A DNA stretch of 64,000 bases from Halalkalibacter alkalisediminis (lineage in GTDB: Bacteria; Bacillota; Bacilli; Bacillales; Bacillaceae_D), in the NCBI RefSeq assembly GCF_028610705.1, contig NZ_JAQQWT010000014.1, positions 1 through 64,000 on the forward strand, written 5' to 3'. Below are positions 1-9,063 of the stretch, one piece after another. The notes beneath the pieces were generated by a model. It was given only the letters and a program-made list of their open reading frames with translations, searched no databases and had not been told where the DNA came from. Positions within the stretch are counted from its first letter, which is position 1. The number at the start of each line of letters is the position of its first letter. The position numbers and the translations under genes are program-made.

Positions 1-131
1 TTTTCTTTGCACAAAATAACAAAATTGAACATTTTGAGTTTTTCAAATAGTGAAATTAAATTAATGCAACACTAGTGATATATAATGATAAAAAAATGGT
101 TTATACTGAAGTAGTAGTTAGGAGGAAAGCT

Positions 132-542
132 ATGGGCATACCAAAACCACTTGTACAAACCAATCAAATTTTCATCGTACTTTCTGTCTTACTTGGACTT
201 TATACATCATATTGGGTATTATTGTTCCCATTCATTATTGGCATCATCACACTCATCACAAAGAAAAACCTCGTCATGAGAATTGGAAGACTTTTCTTGA
301 AGAAAAGTCATGATCAATACGTTCTTGAAGATAGGAATCAACAATTGTTTAATCAGTGGATTGCCACAATCTTTCTAGGACTTTCTGTTTTCTGTTTCTA
401 TATTAACTATTCATTATTAGGATATCTTTTTAGTGTGATGGTCGTTCTCGCTGCCGGAGTTGCGATACTGGGCTTTTGTATAGGTTGTACAATTCGTTAT
501 CGTTATTTAATGTGGAGACATAAGCGAACAAGTATTAAGTAA
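132..542 (+). CDS. DUF4395 family membrane protein
   Basis: A 136-residue integral membrane protein resembling the DUF4395 family, which has no assigned reaction. Hydrophobic stretches fall at about residues 9-40 (two close segments) and 75-118, followed by a short basic cytosolic tail. The last membrane segment ends in CIGC, a CxxC-type pair. I start it at ATG 132, six bases after a GGAGG ribosome site at 121-125; the in-frame upstream start at 75 has no such site. TATAAT at 81-86 is a possible -10 box without a clear -35. A terminator follows directly, so it is a single-gene unit. Confidence 0.7.
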   Translation: MGIPKPLVQTNQIFIVLSVLLGLYTSYWVLLFPFIIGIITLITKKNLVMRIGRLFLKKSHDQYVLEDRNQQLFNQWIATIFLGLSVFCFYINYSLLGYLFSVMVVLAAGVAILGFCIGCTIRYRYLMWRHKRTSIK

Positions 543-544
543 TA

Positions 545-592
545 GAAGACTAATTTGGGGGAAATCCTCAAAATTGGTCTTTTATTATTTTT
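545..592 (+). terminator. Intrinsic terminator after the DUF4395 gene
   Basis: A stem with several G-U pairs joins about 548-561 to 566-579 and is followed by a T-rich run. It ends the 132-542 gene. It also shows that the exporter coding region downstream cannot start at 555, since that position lies inside this hairpin. Confidence 0.7.
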
Positions 593-674
593 GTTAAAAA
601 TAGTCATTTTTAACTATATGACACATGGTATAATCTATGTACAATTATTTCGTATTCAGAAAGAAGGATATCCT

Positions 675-1910
675 TTGCAAGCTCAACCATTAAAACAAGT
701 AGACAATCATCTCCCAAAACAAAAAACCGCTTACCGAATTTTACTGATTATTGGCTTTGTTCATTTGCTTAATGATTCAATACAAGCACTCGTACCTGCT
801 ATGTTTCCTATATTAGAACAATCGATGGGCCTTTCATTTACGCAGTTGGGGCTAATTGCCTTTGCTTTGAATCTTACGTCCTCACTTATTCAACCTATTG
901 TTGGTACTTATACAGATAAGAAACCTTCACCTTATGCTTTACCAATTGGCTTATGCTTCACTTTTGTTGGTGTTTTAGGCATAGCATTTGCTCCCTCATT
1001 TTGGTTTGTAGTTATATCCGTTGTTTTTATCGGACTCGGTTCTGCTACCTTTCATCCGGAAGGATCTCGAGTGGCTTATATGGCTGCTGGAGGGCGCCGT
1101 GGATTAGCCCAATCCATCTATCAAGTAGGTGGAAATGCAGGACAGGCTCTAGCACCATTAATCACAGCATTAATACTCGTTCCCTTAGGTCAATTCGGCT
1201 CTATTTGGTTCACATTCGTCGCTGCCCTTGCAATTGGACTTTTAGTTTACATTGCACGCTGGTATTCTGAACAGGTAACCATTTATGCTATGACGCGTTC
1301 AACTCAAAAAATGAAAGGAACTCAACCAAAAATCAATCAAAAAAAGATTGTCATGGCGATTTCATTACTTATCTTTTTAGTTTTTGCCCGCTCCTGGTTC
1401 CATGCAGGTATGACAAATTTTTATGCTTTTTACGTGATTAGTCAGTACGATGCAACGATTGGTCAAGCACAGATTTATTTATTTATCTTTTTAGCTGCTG
1501 GAGCACTAGGTACATTTGCAGGAGGGCCTCTTGCTGACCGCTACGGCAAAAAGAATATCATTATGTTATCCATGCTTGGATCAGCACCTTTAACATTGGT
1601 CCTGCCACATGCCGGCCCTACTCTTGCCTACCCGCTCGTTTTCATCATTGGTTTTATTATCTTATCAAGCTTTTCTGTTTCGGTCGTATACGCTCAGGAG
1701 CTTGTTCCTGGTAGAATTGGGCTGGTATCAGGGCTAATTGTTGGTCTTGCTTTTGGAATGGGCGCAATTGGCTCTGTGGCTCTAGGAATATTAGCAGATC
1801 TCATTGGATTAACAAATACGATTTTCATAACGGTAACACTACCTTTGATCGGAATATTAACGTTCTTCTTGCCGTCAGATCGATGGATCGAGGAAAACAA
1901 CACTAACTAA
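675..1910 (+). CDS. MFS exporter, fosmidomycin-resistance (Fsr) type
   Basis: A 411-residue, 12-helix major facilitator transporter of the Fsr type, expected to export small drugs or metabolites with the proton gradient. Seen: an FVHLLNDSIQ-like first helix and an MFS-type loop DRYGKK after helix 8. I choose TTG 675 as start: AAGAAGGA at 661-668 is correctly spaced, and a TATAAT at 629-634 would put the transcript start near 641. The longest frame reaches back to a TTG at 555, but that lies in the upstream gene's terminator and adds residues unlike the family. A strong hairpin at 1912-1960 ends transcription. The true substrate cannot be read from the sequence. Confidence 0.85.
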   Translation: MQAQPLKQVDNHLPKQKTAYRILLIIGFVHLLNDSIQALVPAMFPILEQSMGLSFTQLGLIAFALNLTSSLIQPIVGTYTDKKPSPYALPIGLCFTFVGVLGIAFAPSFWFVVISVVFIGLGSATFHPEGSRVAYMAAGGRRGLAQSIYQVGGNAGQALAPLITALILVPLGQFGSIWFTFVAALAIGLLVYIARWYSEQVTIYAMTRSTQKMKGTQPKINQKKIVMAISLLIFLVFARSWFHAGMTNFYAFYVISQYDATIGQAQIYLFIFLAAGALGTFAGGPLADRYGKKNIIMLSMLGSAPLTLVLPHAGPTLAYPLVFIIGFIILSSFSVSVVYAQELVPGRIGLVSGLIVGLAFGMGAIGSVALGILADLIGLTNTIFITVTLPLIGILTFFLPSDRWIEENNTN

Positions 1911-1911
1911 A

Positions 1912-1960
1912 AAAGCAGCCTGAACCTATCCATTAAGGAAAAAGTTCAGGCTGCCCTTTT
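1912..1960. terminator. Bidirectional terminator, exporter / spore protein
   Basis: A 12-bp stem (arms AGCAGCCTGAAC and GTTCAGGCTGCC) has an A-run on the left and a T-run on the right. It can therefore serve both the exporter (plus) and the convergent small spore protein gene (minus). Confidence 0.85.
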
Positions 1961-1971
1961 ATTTAAAGTTA

Positions 1972-2172
1972 TTATCCAATGTTTGATCCACCAAACTGCT
2001 GTTCAGCTTGTTGAACGAGACGCTTAGTGATTTCGCCACCAACAGAACCGTTAGAACGTGCTGTTGTATCGGCACCTAGTTGAACACCAAACTCTTGTGC
2101 AATCTCGTACTTCATTTGATCAAGTGCTTGCTCAACTCCTGGTACTAGAAGTTTGTTATTGCTGTTTGCCAT
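1972..2172 (-). CDS. Small acid-soluble spore protein, alpha/beta type
   Basis: A 66-residue alpha/beta-type SASP. These proteins coat spore DNA, protect it from UV and heat, and are degraded at germination. Seen: the GPR protease recognition motif EIAQEFG at residues 23-29 and the DNA-binding block [16 protein letters not shown] near residues 37-52. The start is ATG 2172, preceded by GGGGTGAG; a GTG three codons upstream lies inside that ribosome site. A candidate sigma-G promoter lies at 2205-2234. The gene proves the organism sporulates. It cannot be matched to one named ssp paralogue with confidence. Confidence 0.95.
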   Translation of the reverse strand: MANSNNKLLVPGVEQALDQMKYEIAQEFGVQLGADTTARSNGSVGGEITKRLVQQAEQQFGGSNIG

Positions 2173-2204
2173 TCTTCTCACCCCGCTGATTCGATTTTCA
2201 CTAC

Positions 2205-2234
2205 TATTATGTGAGTTTCAAAAGATCATATACC
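2205..2234 (-). promoter_or_regulatory. Candidate sigma-G promoter for the SASP gene
   Basis: On the minus strand a perfect -10 CATAATA (2205-2211) stands 17 bases from GGTATA (2229-2234), which matches four of six positions of the sigma-G -35 consensus TGMATA. Position and target gene fit forespore expression. Confidence 0.55.
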
Positions 2235-2285
2235 GAAAATCACGAGGAATTTATTTCATTTTTTCTAAGCGGTTAAAACCATTGC

Positions 2286-3152
2286 TTAATCAAGGACATT
2301 GTCTAAATTCTTTAACTCTAACTCTTGGAACTTGTTCGCCATTTTCATACGATCAATGTTCAAGATTGCTTCCTCAATTGAACAACAAACATCGACTTGA
2401 CAATTAATTGCTGCAAGTTCTCTACATAAATGCAACATATCTAAGTCCATTTCAATCTTCTGTCTTTGAGACTTCGTTAAGTTCGGTAAATTTTCTAAAA
2501 TACCCTCAATGGTTTCGTGTGTTTGAAGTAAGCGTAATGCTGTTTTTTCTCCAATCCCTTTAACACCTGGATAATTATCACTGCTGTCCCCCATCAATGC
2601 TTTTAAATCAATCATTTGGGTAGGACGAATACCTTTCTCTATGAAAAATGCCTCTTCATTATAAACAGCATAGTTACCATACCCTTTTTTCAGAAGAATG
2701 ACGGTCACATTCTCTGCTAATAATTGCAGTATATCCTGATCTCCCGTTAAAATCATTACTTCGGATTGTTGGCTTAACTCCGTTGCTAATGTTCCGATAC
2801 AGTCATCTGCTTCAAAACCAGCCAACCCAACATTTGGGATATTTAGTTCCTTAACCACTTCTTTTACTAAATCAAATTGTGGAATTAATTCTACAGGCGG
2901 TTCTCCTCTGTTTGCTTTATACTCTGGATAGATTTCTGTACGGTAGGTGGTGCTCCCCATATCCCAACAACAAATGACATGTGTCGGTTTGTGTGTATTG
3001 ATGGCCGTAAATAAGTGCTTGACAAAACCATGAATCGCATTAGTTGGTATACCATTACTATTAACCATATAATATCCACTCATCGCCGTTGCGAAAAAAG
3101 CCCGAAACAGCAAAGCCATTCCATCTACTAACATTACTTTATTTTTTTCCAT
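2286..3152 (-). CDS. ypcP: 5'-3' exonuclease, YpcP type
   Basis: A 288-residue stand-alone relative of the 5'-nuclease domain of DNA polymerase I (Bacillus YpcP), expected to remove RNA primers or flaps during replication and repair. Seen: metal-binding acidic residues in LVDGM (D10), FEADDCIG and LTGDQD, then a helix-3-turn-helix DNA-binding block with GDSSDNYPGVKGIG. Length is close to the B. subtilis protein. The start ATG 3152 has a GGAGAGG site. The interval to the SASP gene (2173-2285) holds that gene's promoter only. Confidence 0.9.
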   Translation of the reverse strand: MEKNKVMLVDGMALLFRAFFATAMSGYYMVNSNGIPTNAIHGFVKHLFTAINTHKPTHVICCWDMGSTTYRTEIYPEYKANRGEPPVELIPQFDLVKEVVKELNIPNVGLAGFEADDCIGTLATELSQQSEVMILTGDQDILQLLAENVTVILLKKGYGNYAVYNEEAFFIEKGIRPTQMIDLKALMGDSSDNYPGVKGIGEKTALRLLQTHETIEGILENLPNLTKSQRQKIEMDLDMLHLCRELAAINCQVDVCCSIEEAILNIDRMKMANKFQELELKNLDNVLD

Positions 3153-3171
3153 TTAAAATACCTCTCCACTT

Positions 3172-3204
3172 AAAAGAGAAAAAGCATGTGAACCACACAT
3201 GCCT
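3172..3204 (-). terminator. Intrinsic terminator between zwf and ypcP
   Basis: A 7-bp stem GCATGTG/CACATGC (3184-3190 with 3196-3202) is followed, on the minus strand, by CTTTTTCTCTTTT. It lies shortly before the ypcP ribosome site and probably separates zwf from ypcP. The 230 bases between it and the zwf stop show nothing else recognisable. Confidence 0.65.
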
Positions 3205-3434
3205 TTTCAACCCTATTTTTATTTAGCTAACCAATTAGTGCTTGTAGCAAATAGACTAGACGCACTTAATTGTAATGCGTAGAAATTCAACTCGGCGAAC
3301 CCTTGTGAATTAGAAAGAATTTTCCCAAAATAAAGAATTCTACGAATCACCTAAAGTTCAGAGTTAAACTACTGCCCATAACGCTACATTTAAAACTCCG
3401 ATTTGCTTTCTTGATACGCACTGGTAGTTCTTTT

Positions 3435-4919
3435 TTATACTCTAGACGAAATAGGCCACCAACGAAAACCATCTTTAGCTAGTAAATCGTCGGCCTCTTT
3501 TGGACCCATTGAGCCAGCTTCATAAGTTGCAATAGCTAATTCTTTACTTTCCCAAGCTTTTGAAATGGAATCAATGAAAGTCCAAGACAAATCAACTTCA
3601 TCCCAATGTGCAAAGTTCGTAGCATCACCTTGAATGCAGTCATAGATCAATCGTTCATAGGCTTCAGGCGTGTTAGAAGTATCAACACAATCATGGCAAT
3701 AATCCAATTGCACAGGTGTCGTTTCACCAGAAGTACCGATCTTCTTTCCATTCAAATGAAGCGTAATCCCTTCATCTGGTTGAATCGAGATAATTAGTAA
3801 ATTCGAATGCATTTCAGCATTTTCGCTATAGTACAGATTCATTGGTCTATCTTTAAATTGAATCACAATTTTAGTTGATTTTTCACTAAGACGTTTTCCC
3901 GTTCTTATATAAAAAGGAACACCAGCCCAGCGATGATTATCTATGAGTAATTTCCCTGCAACATACGTTTCCGTTATCGACTCCGGATCTACATTTTTTT
4001 CATTACGGTAGCCTTTAACTTCATTTTTTTGAATAACACCAGGTCCGTATTGACCTCTAACAAAATACTCAGGCGTTTGTTCAGGTGTAAAATCTCTTAA
4101 CGCACGTAGCACTTTAATTTTTTCACTTCTGATCTCATCCGTAGTAAGTCTAATTGGAGGCTCCATCGCAAGCAAAGAAACCATTTGCAACATATGATTT
4201 TGCACCATATCACGGAGTGCTCCAGATGTTTCATAATAGCCACCGCGATCTTCTACTCCGAGAGTTTCACTTGACGTAATCTGAATGTTAGAGATGTATT
4301 GGTTATTCCAAAGTGGCTCAAAAATCGCATTCGCAAACCGAATCACTTCTATATTTTGAACCATGTCTTTTCCTAAATAATGGTCAATTCGATAAATCTC
4401 ATCTTCAGAAAAAGCTTGACGAATCTCATTATTTAATTTTTCAGCTGACGGAAGATCTCGTCCGAATGGTTTTTCAATGATTAATCTTGTCCAACCATCC
4501 GTCTCTGTTACTTTTTCTTGCTTTAAATTTTGGGCTATCGTTCCAAAATACTCTGGAGACATTGCCATATAAAAAATTCGATTTCCTGGAATATCATAGT
4601 CACGCTCTAGCTGTTGGAGCACCGCATCTAGATCTCGGTAAGACTCTTTATTTGTCACATCAAAAGGTAAGTAATGAAAGTGAGAACAGAATTTTGATAT
4701 TAATTCCTCATTTTCACCCTCAGGTAAAGAGTTACAAACGGTCTCCCTTAGGACTTCATTCGTCCACTCTCTTCTAGCAACACCTACAACAGCGAATTGG
4801 TCAGAAAGTTTGCCAGCTTTAAATAACTTAAAGATGGATGGAAATAATTTTCTTTTGGCTAAATCCCCTGTTACACCAAAAATAACTAAAGTTGTTTTAG
4901 GATAGTATGTAGTTTTCAT
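3435..4919 (-). CDS. zwf: Glucose-6-phosphate 1-dehydrogenase
   Basis: A 494-residue cytosolic G6PDH that oxidises glucose 6-phosphate to 6-phosphogluconolactone with NADP, the entry step of the oxidative pentose phosphate pathway. Seen: the N-terminal dinucleotide motif GVTGDLAKRK (residues 15-24), EKPFG (149-153) and the substrate/catalytic block RIDHYLGK (177-184). Length is normal for bacterial Zwf. The start ATG 4919 has an AGAGAGG site about 10 bases upstream. No gnd or pgl gene is adjacent, so it appears to be a single-gene unit. Confidence 0.97.
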   Translation of the reverse strand: MKTTYYPKTTLVIFGVTGDLAKRKLFPSIFKLFKAGKLSDQFAVVGVARREWTNEVLRETVCNSLPEGENEELISKFCSHFHYLPFDVTNKESYRDLDAVLQQLERDYDIPGNRIFYMAMSPEYFGTIAQNLKQEKVTETDGWTRLIIEKPFGRDLPSAEKLNNEIRQAFSEDEIYRIDHYLGKDMVQNIEVIRFANAIFEPLWNNQYISNIQITSSETLGVEDRGGYYETSGALRDMVQNHMLQMVSLLAMEPPIRLTTDEIRSEKIKVLRALRDFTPEQTPEYFVRGQYGPGVIQKNEVKGYRNEKNVDPESITETYVAGKLLIDNHRWAGVPFYIRTGKRLSEKSTKIVIQFKDRPMNLYYSENAEMHSNLLIISIQPDEGITLHLNGKKIGTSGETTPVQLDYCHDCVDTSNTPEAYERLIYDCIQGDATNFAHWDEVDLSWTFIDSISKAWESKELAIATYEAGSMGPKEADDLLAKDGFRWWPISSRV

Positions 4920-5104
4920 TTAATTCCGGCCTCTCTTTTTTGCTTAGTTCCTTTATAAAAAAGTAACTCAAAACGACATATGAAGTCAAATTTCAACCTT
5001 ATACTACTTTACTGTTATTAATCATTCGTTTCAACCTATTATTTTGCGAATCTTTAAGTTCACATAAATAAAAGTGCTTACATCTTTATTACTACAATGA
5101 AAAT

Positions 5105-5583
5105 TAAGTAGAAGGCAATGTAATTATAATGTTTTCATCTTTGTACGTATCATTTTGAGGGTTGGAATATTTCAACAAATCATTAGCAATCGTTTGAATT
5201 CGCTCTATTTCACTTTCCATAAAGTTAATATATTTTGAATTTCCTGTATGCTCTGTTCGAATTAATTAAGAAATACCTTAAGAGAGGTTAACGAATTACG
5301 AATTTCATGGACAATTCCTGCAGCCATTTCACCTAGCATTGATAACTTTTCCGATTGAATGAGCAACTTTTCTGCTTTTTTTCTCTCTTGAATATCATTT
5401 ATATTAATTAACGCCACTGTTTGACTATTCACTTCAATTGGAGAAGCCGTTATTTCTACATCAAACCTCTTTCAACCTTGTATCCTCCACTTCACTATCA
5501 ATCAAAAAACGCATATCTATTGTAGCATAAGAAATTTTATTTCTTTCCCTAAAAATATCAAATGAATTTTCAAATAAGAAATT
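5105..5583 (-). pseudogene. Decayed PAS/HisKA sensor histidine kinase
   Basis: Translating the minus strand in pieces gives a PAS-domain tail (VEITASPIEVNSQTVALINI), the linker ERKKAEKLL and a HisKA phosphoacceptor box LGEMAAGIVHEIRNSLTSLK. After LKVFLN the frame hits TAA and resumes in another frame as ESEIERIQTIANDLLKYSNP, then ends at IIITLPST. A second frame change lies near 5462. The N, G1, F and G2 boxes of the ATPase domain are missing; only an ITLP-like family end remains. It resembles sporulation-type kinases of Bacillus. Two frameshifts plus loss of the catalytic core mean it is not functional. Confidence 0.75.
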
Positions 5584-6213
5584 AGTATCTATTATAACGT
5601 TACAAATAAAACATGATGTATTTTTATATTACGAAATGATAACTAATATAAAGTTAGAGTCACTTTAACACTTGGCCCATTTTAAGTATCACCCTATATG
5701 ACTAGCCTACAACTAGACGAAAGTCGCTTTATCAAAACACCTAAATATTTACTCCTAGCTAAAACCATACGAAAAGATCAAAGGTTCGAGAAATTTAGAC
5801 ATAAATACTTAATTCATATAGATTCCAGATGATTTCAAACTCATACAATTAGATCTTTAGTCCCTTTTTTGAATCTATAATCAATAGGATGTGACATCAA
5901 ATGATAACGCTATAATAAAGCCTAATTACATTCAGAAAAATTCAACTTTAGTTGTGATCAGTTCTTATAGACTGTTTAAAATGTGCAAATTTATCCAGTG
6001 AATTAATTTTACAATAGTGTGATAAGTCCCAATTTTTAATAAGATTAACATCATAAGACCCTCTAAAAATCCTATACATTTCGAAAACCGAAATACTATA
6101 TATAGGTATAAATACAGAGAAGTTCAAAAGGATTAATTATATTAACATAGCGAAGGTGTAGCCAACTACTCTATTGTTCCATTATACTTCTCTTGTAAAC
6201 AAAACCAAATATT
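5584..6213. other. AT-rich stretch with no recognisable gene
   Basis: About 630 bases, very AT-rich with dense stops in all frames. I see no convincing coding remnant, repeat or RNA fold. It may be decayed sequence continuous with the kinase remnant, with the promoter of the 6226 gene near its right end. Confidence 0.5.
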
Positions 6214-6225
6214 GGAGGGGTACAT

Positions 6226-7650
6226 TTGAAAAAGAAGAATTTACTTATTACAACAGCTTTAATCGGTACAATGACTTTTAGCGGGATTGCGCCAACTACC
6301 TTTGCTCATGATGCAATGGGATCTGATATTAATAAAGGAGAACGGGCTGTCTTTACAAATGATGAATTAGAAGTTTTAAAAAGTTCGTTATCTGCTTCAA
6401 AAAACATTTCCAATCTGAGAGAAGCTGCTGCTGTTCAAATTAGTACACGTGCAGATGGAGTACAAAACAACACAGCTGATGTTTACGCTCATAAAGGTTA
6501 TGCCTATTTAGGAACTCACACTGCTAGCGGTGCTAATGGTGGGATTCGTGTGTTCGATTTAAAGGATCCTTCTAATCCAGTAGAGGTAGCCACCTTTGCT
6601 GATGAGATTCCAAACACATGGCAAGAAAAAGTTATTGTGAAAACTGTAAATACTCCTCATTTCAAAGGAGATCTGGCTGCAGTAAGCGTTCAGCAAACTA
6701 GTAGAAACAATGCTAACCGTCCAAATAGCAAAGGTGGTGTTCTTCTATATAATGTTACCGATCCTTCTAATCCAGAAAAATTAGGGTTCTTTGAGTTAGA
6801 TCGTCGTATTACTGGTACACATGAACTTTATTTAACAACACAAGGAAATCGAGCAATCGTTTTAATGTCCAGTCCTTATGCAGATTATTACACTGGAGGA
6901 CAAGAAAAAGATTTCCAAATTATTGATGTATCCAACCCTGCAGCCCCTGAAAAACTATGGGCATGGGATCCTAGAGAGCTAAAAGAAATTCCTGAGAGCT
7001 TCAATGGCTATCATTGGTTTGCTCCAGACGGCAAAACAAGACCGGTCTTTAACCATAGCGTTATTACGGACAACAACGCTCAGTACGCTTATGTATCCAT
7101 GTGGGATTTAGGAACCGTTATTTTTGATATTAAAGACACTGAAAATCCAGTATACCTAGGTAGAACTGAATATGCAGATAATCAAAAAGGTGCAGCCCAC
7201 TCCGCAGCGCTTGCTAAAGGCGGGAATGTCCTTATTGAAACTCGTGAAGTTTCTAATCCAAGTGGAGCTGGTTACGAAACGGCATATGGTTATACTCGTA
7301 TTTTCGATATTAAAGATAAAACAAATCCAGTATTATTAAGTGAATTTAAAACAGATCTCACTTACCAAGAGCCTTTCACTAGTACTTTCGCTAAAACCGT
7401 TCATGATCCTAAAGTGCTCGGTAATACCCTTTACCTTTCGTACTACTCTGGAGGTGTTGTGATGGTTGATATCACAGATCCAAGTAGTCCAGAGCAAATT
7501 GGACAGTATACTCCTGAGAACTCTGATGTCTGGGGCGTATTCGTTGATCGAAATTATGTTTTAGCTTCTGATATGGGACAAGGTTTAAAAGTTCTAACAA
7601 GAGGCGGAGATAGTGGTAATAGTAATGGTAATACTCAAATTAAAAAGTAA
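6226..7650 (+). CDS. Secreted LVIVD-repeat beta-propeller protein
   Basis: A 474-residue exported protein. A Sec signal peptide (MKKKNLL plus a hydrophobic core, predicted cut after TTFA near residue 27) is followed by about six copies of an LVIVD-type repeat. Their cores are RVFDLKDPSNP, LYNVTDPSNP, IIDVSNPAAP, IFDIKDTENP, IFDIKDKTNP and MVDITDPSSP, each followed by a short strand, as expected for a beta-propeller. The family is linked to surface binding; no enzyme motif is visible. The start is TTG 6226, behind a GGAGGGG site at 6214-6220. A terminator follows at 7657-7692. Confidence 0.85.
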   Translation: MKKKNLLITTALIGTMTFSGIAPTTFAHDAMGSDINKGERAVFTNDELEVLKSSLSASKNISNLREAAAVQISTRADGVQNNTADVYAHKGYAYLGTHTASGANGGIRVFDLKDPSNPVEVATFADEIPNTWQEKVIVKTVNTPHFKGDLAAVSVQQTSRNNANRPNSKGGVLLYNVTDPSNPEKLGFFELDRRITGTHELYLTTQGNRAIVLMSSPYADYYTGGQEKDFQIIDVSNPAAPEKLWAWDPRELKEIPESFNGYHWFAPDGKTRPVFNHSVITDNNAQYAYVSMWDLGTVIFDIKDTENPVYLGRTEYADNQKGAAHSAALAKGGNVLIETREVSNPSGAGYETAYGYTRIFDIKDKTNPVLLSEFKTDLTYQEPFTSTFAKTVHDPKVLGNTLYLSYYSGGVVMVDITDPSSPEQIGQYTPENSDVWGVFVDRNYVLASDMGQGLKVLTRGGDSGNSNGNTQIKK

Positions 7651-7656
7651 CAATTA

Positions 7657-7692
7657 GAAGCACCGTAACTTTAAAGACGGTGCTTTTCTTCA
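7657..7692. terminator. Terminator after LVIVD gene
   Basis: Stem AAGCACCGT / ACGGTGCTT followed by TTCTTC. It ends the secreted-protein gene and lies just beyond the stop of the convergent methyltransferase gene, so it may act both ways. Confidence 0.75.
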
Positions 7693-7721
7693 TCATTAAG
7701 ATCAAAGAGTTATTACCTCTT

Positions 7722-8426
7722 CTACTTTTTACAGTGAAAAATACTATTCCCCATTTTACCTTTAAACTTATCTAATAAACGCTCATGTTCATCGAGTATA
7801 TCAAATAATTGTGGGTTCATATCAACACTAAGCTCTAACTCGTTTACTTCAATTAAATCTTGCACATAAATGGGTAGTTTTTCTATTTGTTTAAACCCGG
7901 CTTTAAAAAGATGTTCTTTCCAAACATGTTCTTCATTACATTCACTGAACTGATAAAAGACTTTTAAGCGTTCAATATCCTCGTCAGATAATGGCTCTAA
8001 TAAAGTCATTTCATTTAAGATCAATGTTCCACCTTCTTTTAAGACCCTTTTACACTCTTTCAATGACTTTTCAACGTTTACAAATGTTAGTACAGATTCG
8101 ATTATAATATGATCAAATGTTTCGCTTTCAAAAGGTAGATGTTCGACTGACCCCTCAACTAACTGGATACATACTGAATCGTTTCTGAACCTTTCTCTCG
8201 CTTTTTTTAACATAGTAGGGTGTGGATCAATTGCCACCACTTCACAATGAAATGAATGAGCTAAAAAAGAAGCTGTTTCTCCAGTACCGCAACCTACGTC
8301 TAAGATCTTCGTTTTTTGACTTATCTCCTCCTTCTTGAAAATAGCTTCCGTCGCTGCTTTTCCTCCTGGATGTGCACTCTGGATCGAAAACTCTGCCAAA
8401 AAATCAATATAGCTAAGGTTATCCAT
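7722..8426 (-). CDS. SAM-dependent class I methyltransferase
   Basis: A 234-residue methyltransferase of the Methyltransf_11/UbiE-like fold. Motif I, ILDVGCGTGE, is at residues 41-50; the acidic end of strand 2 (VVAIDPHP) and the post-motif EMTLLEP block follow. The C-terminal third is a poorly conserved substrate-binding part, so the substrate is unknown. The start ATG 8426 is preceded by GGGAGTGAAGG. It stands alone between convergent and divergent genes. Confidence 0.8.
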   Translation of the reverse strand: MDNLSYIDFLAEFSIQSAHPGGKAATEAIFKKEEISQKTKILDVGCGTGETASFLAHSFHCEVVAIDPHPTMLKKARERFRNDSVCIQLVEGSVEHLPFESETFDHIIIESVLTFVNVEKSLKECKRVLKEGGTLILNEMTLLEPLSDEDIERLKVFYQFSECNEEHVWKEHLFKAGFKQIEKLPIYVQDLIEVNELELSVDMNPQLFDILDEHERLLDKFKGKMGNSIFHCKK

Positions 8427-8597
8427 TCCTTCACTCCCATTTACATCTTTTACGATATTCTATGTTTAATCTTTTTGCTGGTTCCTTCGTGACTATTGCT
8501 GAATTTACAAAGAACTAGGTAGACTCACAAACCTATTTCCCATTAGGACAATACAATGAATATGAACGTCTAGTTATTTAAGAAGGGAGAGAATGCT

Positions 8598-8852
8598 TTG
8601 TCTTATTATGATCTTTGTTGCCGCTACCGTGGAAAAGTTGTAACGATTACTTGTCTTGACCGCAAAACGTATTCAGGTACCATTACGCATGTAACGGATA
8701 CTCATGTTTACCTTCAACCGACTGGTGGAAGGCAGTTTGGTGGTTTCGGTTATGGATGGGGTTACGGTTACAGACCCTGGGGCTGGGGCTTTCCAATCGC
8801 ATTAGCCGCAATCGGTGGTTTTGCTTTAGGAGCTGCTTTATGGTGGATTTAA
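8598..8852 (+). CDS. Small protein with Sm-like barrel and TM tail
   Basis: An 84-residue protein I cannot assign to a named gene. The first 40 residues (YRGKVVTITCLDRKTYSGTI then HVTDTHVYLQP) look like an Lsm/Sm-type small beta-barrel. A Gly/Tyr/Trp-rich linker (FGYGWGYGYRPWGWG) leads to a C-terminal hydrophobic helix (about residues 66-84). That suggests membrane anchoring, perhaps in a spore layer, which is inference. The start is TTG 8598 with AAGGGAGAG upstream. A strong hairpin follows at 8887-8916. Confidence 0.6.
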   Translation: MSYYDLCCRYRGKVVTITCLDRKTYSGTITHVTDTHVYLQPTGGRQFGGFGYGWGYGYRPWGWGFPIALAAIGGFALGAALWWI

Positions 8853-8886
8853 GATAAATCCATCTGCCTATTCACACGAATAAAAG

Positions 8887-8916
8887 AGCTTGTCGAGTTA
8901 AACGGCTCGACAAGCT
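8887..8916 (+). terminator. 11-bp hairpin after the 8598 gene
   Basis: Perfect 11-bp stem AGCTTGTCGAG / CTCGACAAGCT with an 8-base loop. Only a weak T-run follows, so it may act as a terminator or an RNA-stabilising 3' end. Confidence 0.6.
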
Positions 8917-9063
8917 TCATAGATAAAGTTTTGTAACGATACAAGAAGAAATTTCGGTTTCAATCTAATTATTACGTAAATGAGCTGACCAAATACTAGT
9001 AGTATCTTTAATAAGCATTATCCAAAGACTATACGGTTAATAGCTATATGAGGAGAGATTCTA

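Noticed and set aside
555-674. Upstream extension of the Fsr-type exporter from TTG 555
   Set aside because: Lies across the previous gene's terminator; a better TTG with a ribosome site is at 675.
953-1270. Frame of 105 codons inside the exporter gene
   Set aside because: Shifted shadow of the exporter coding sequence; no ribosome site and unnatural composition.
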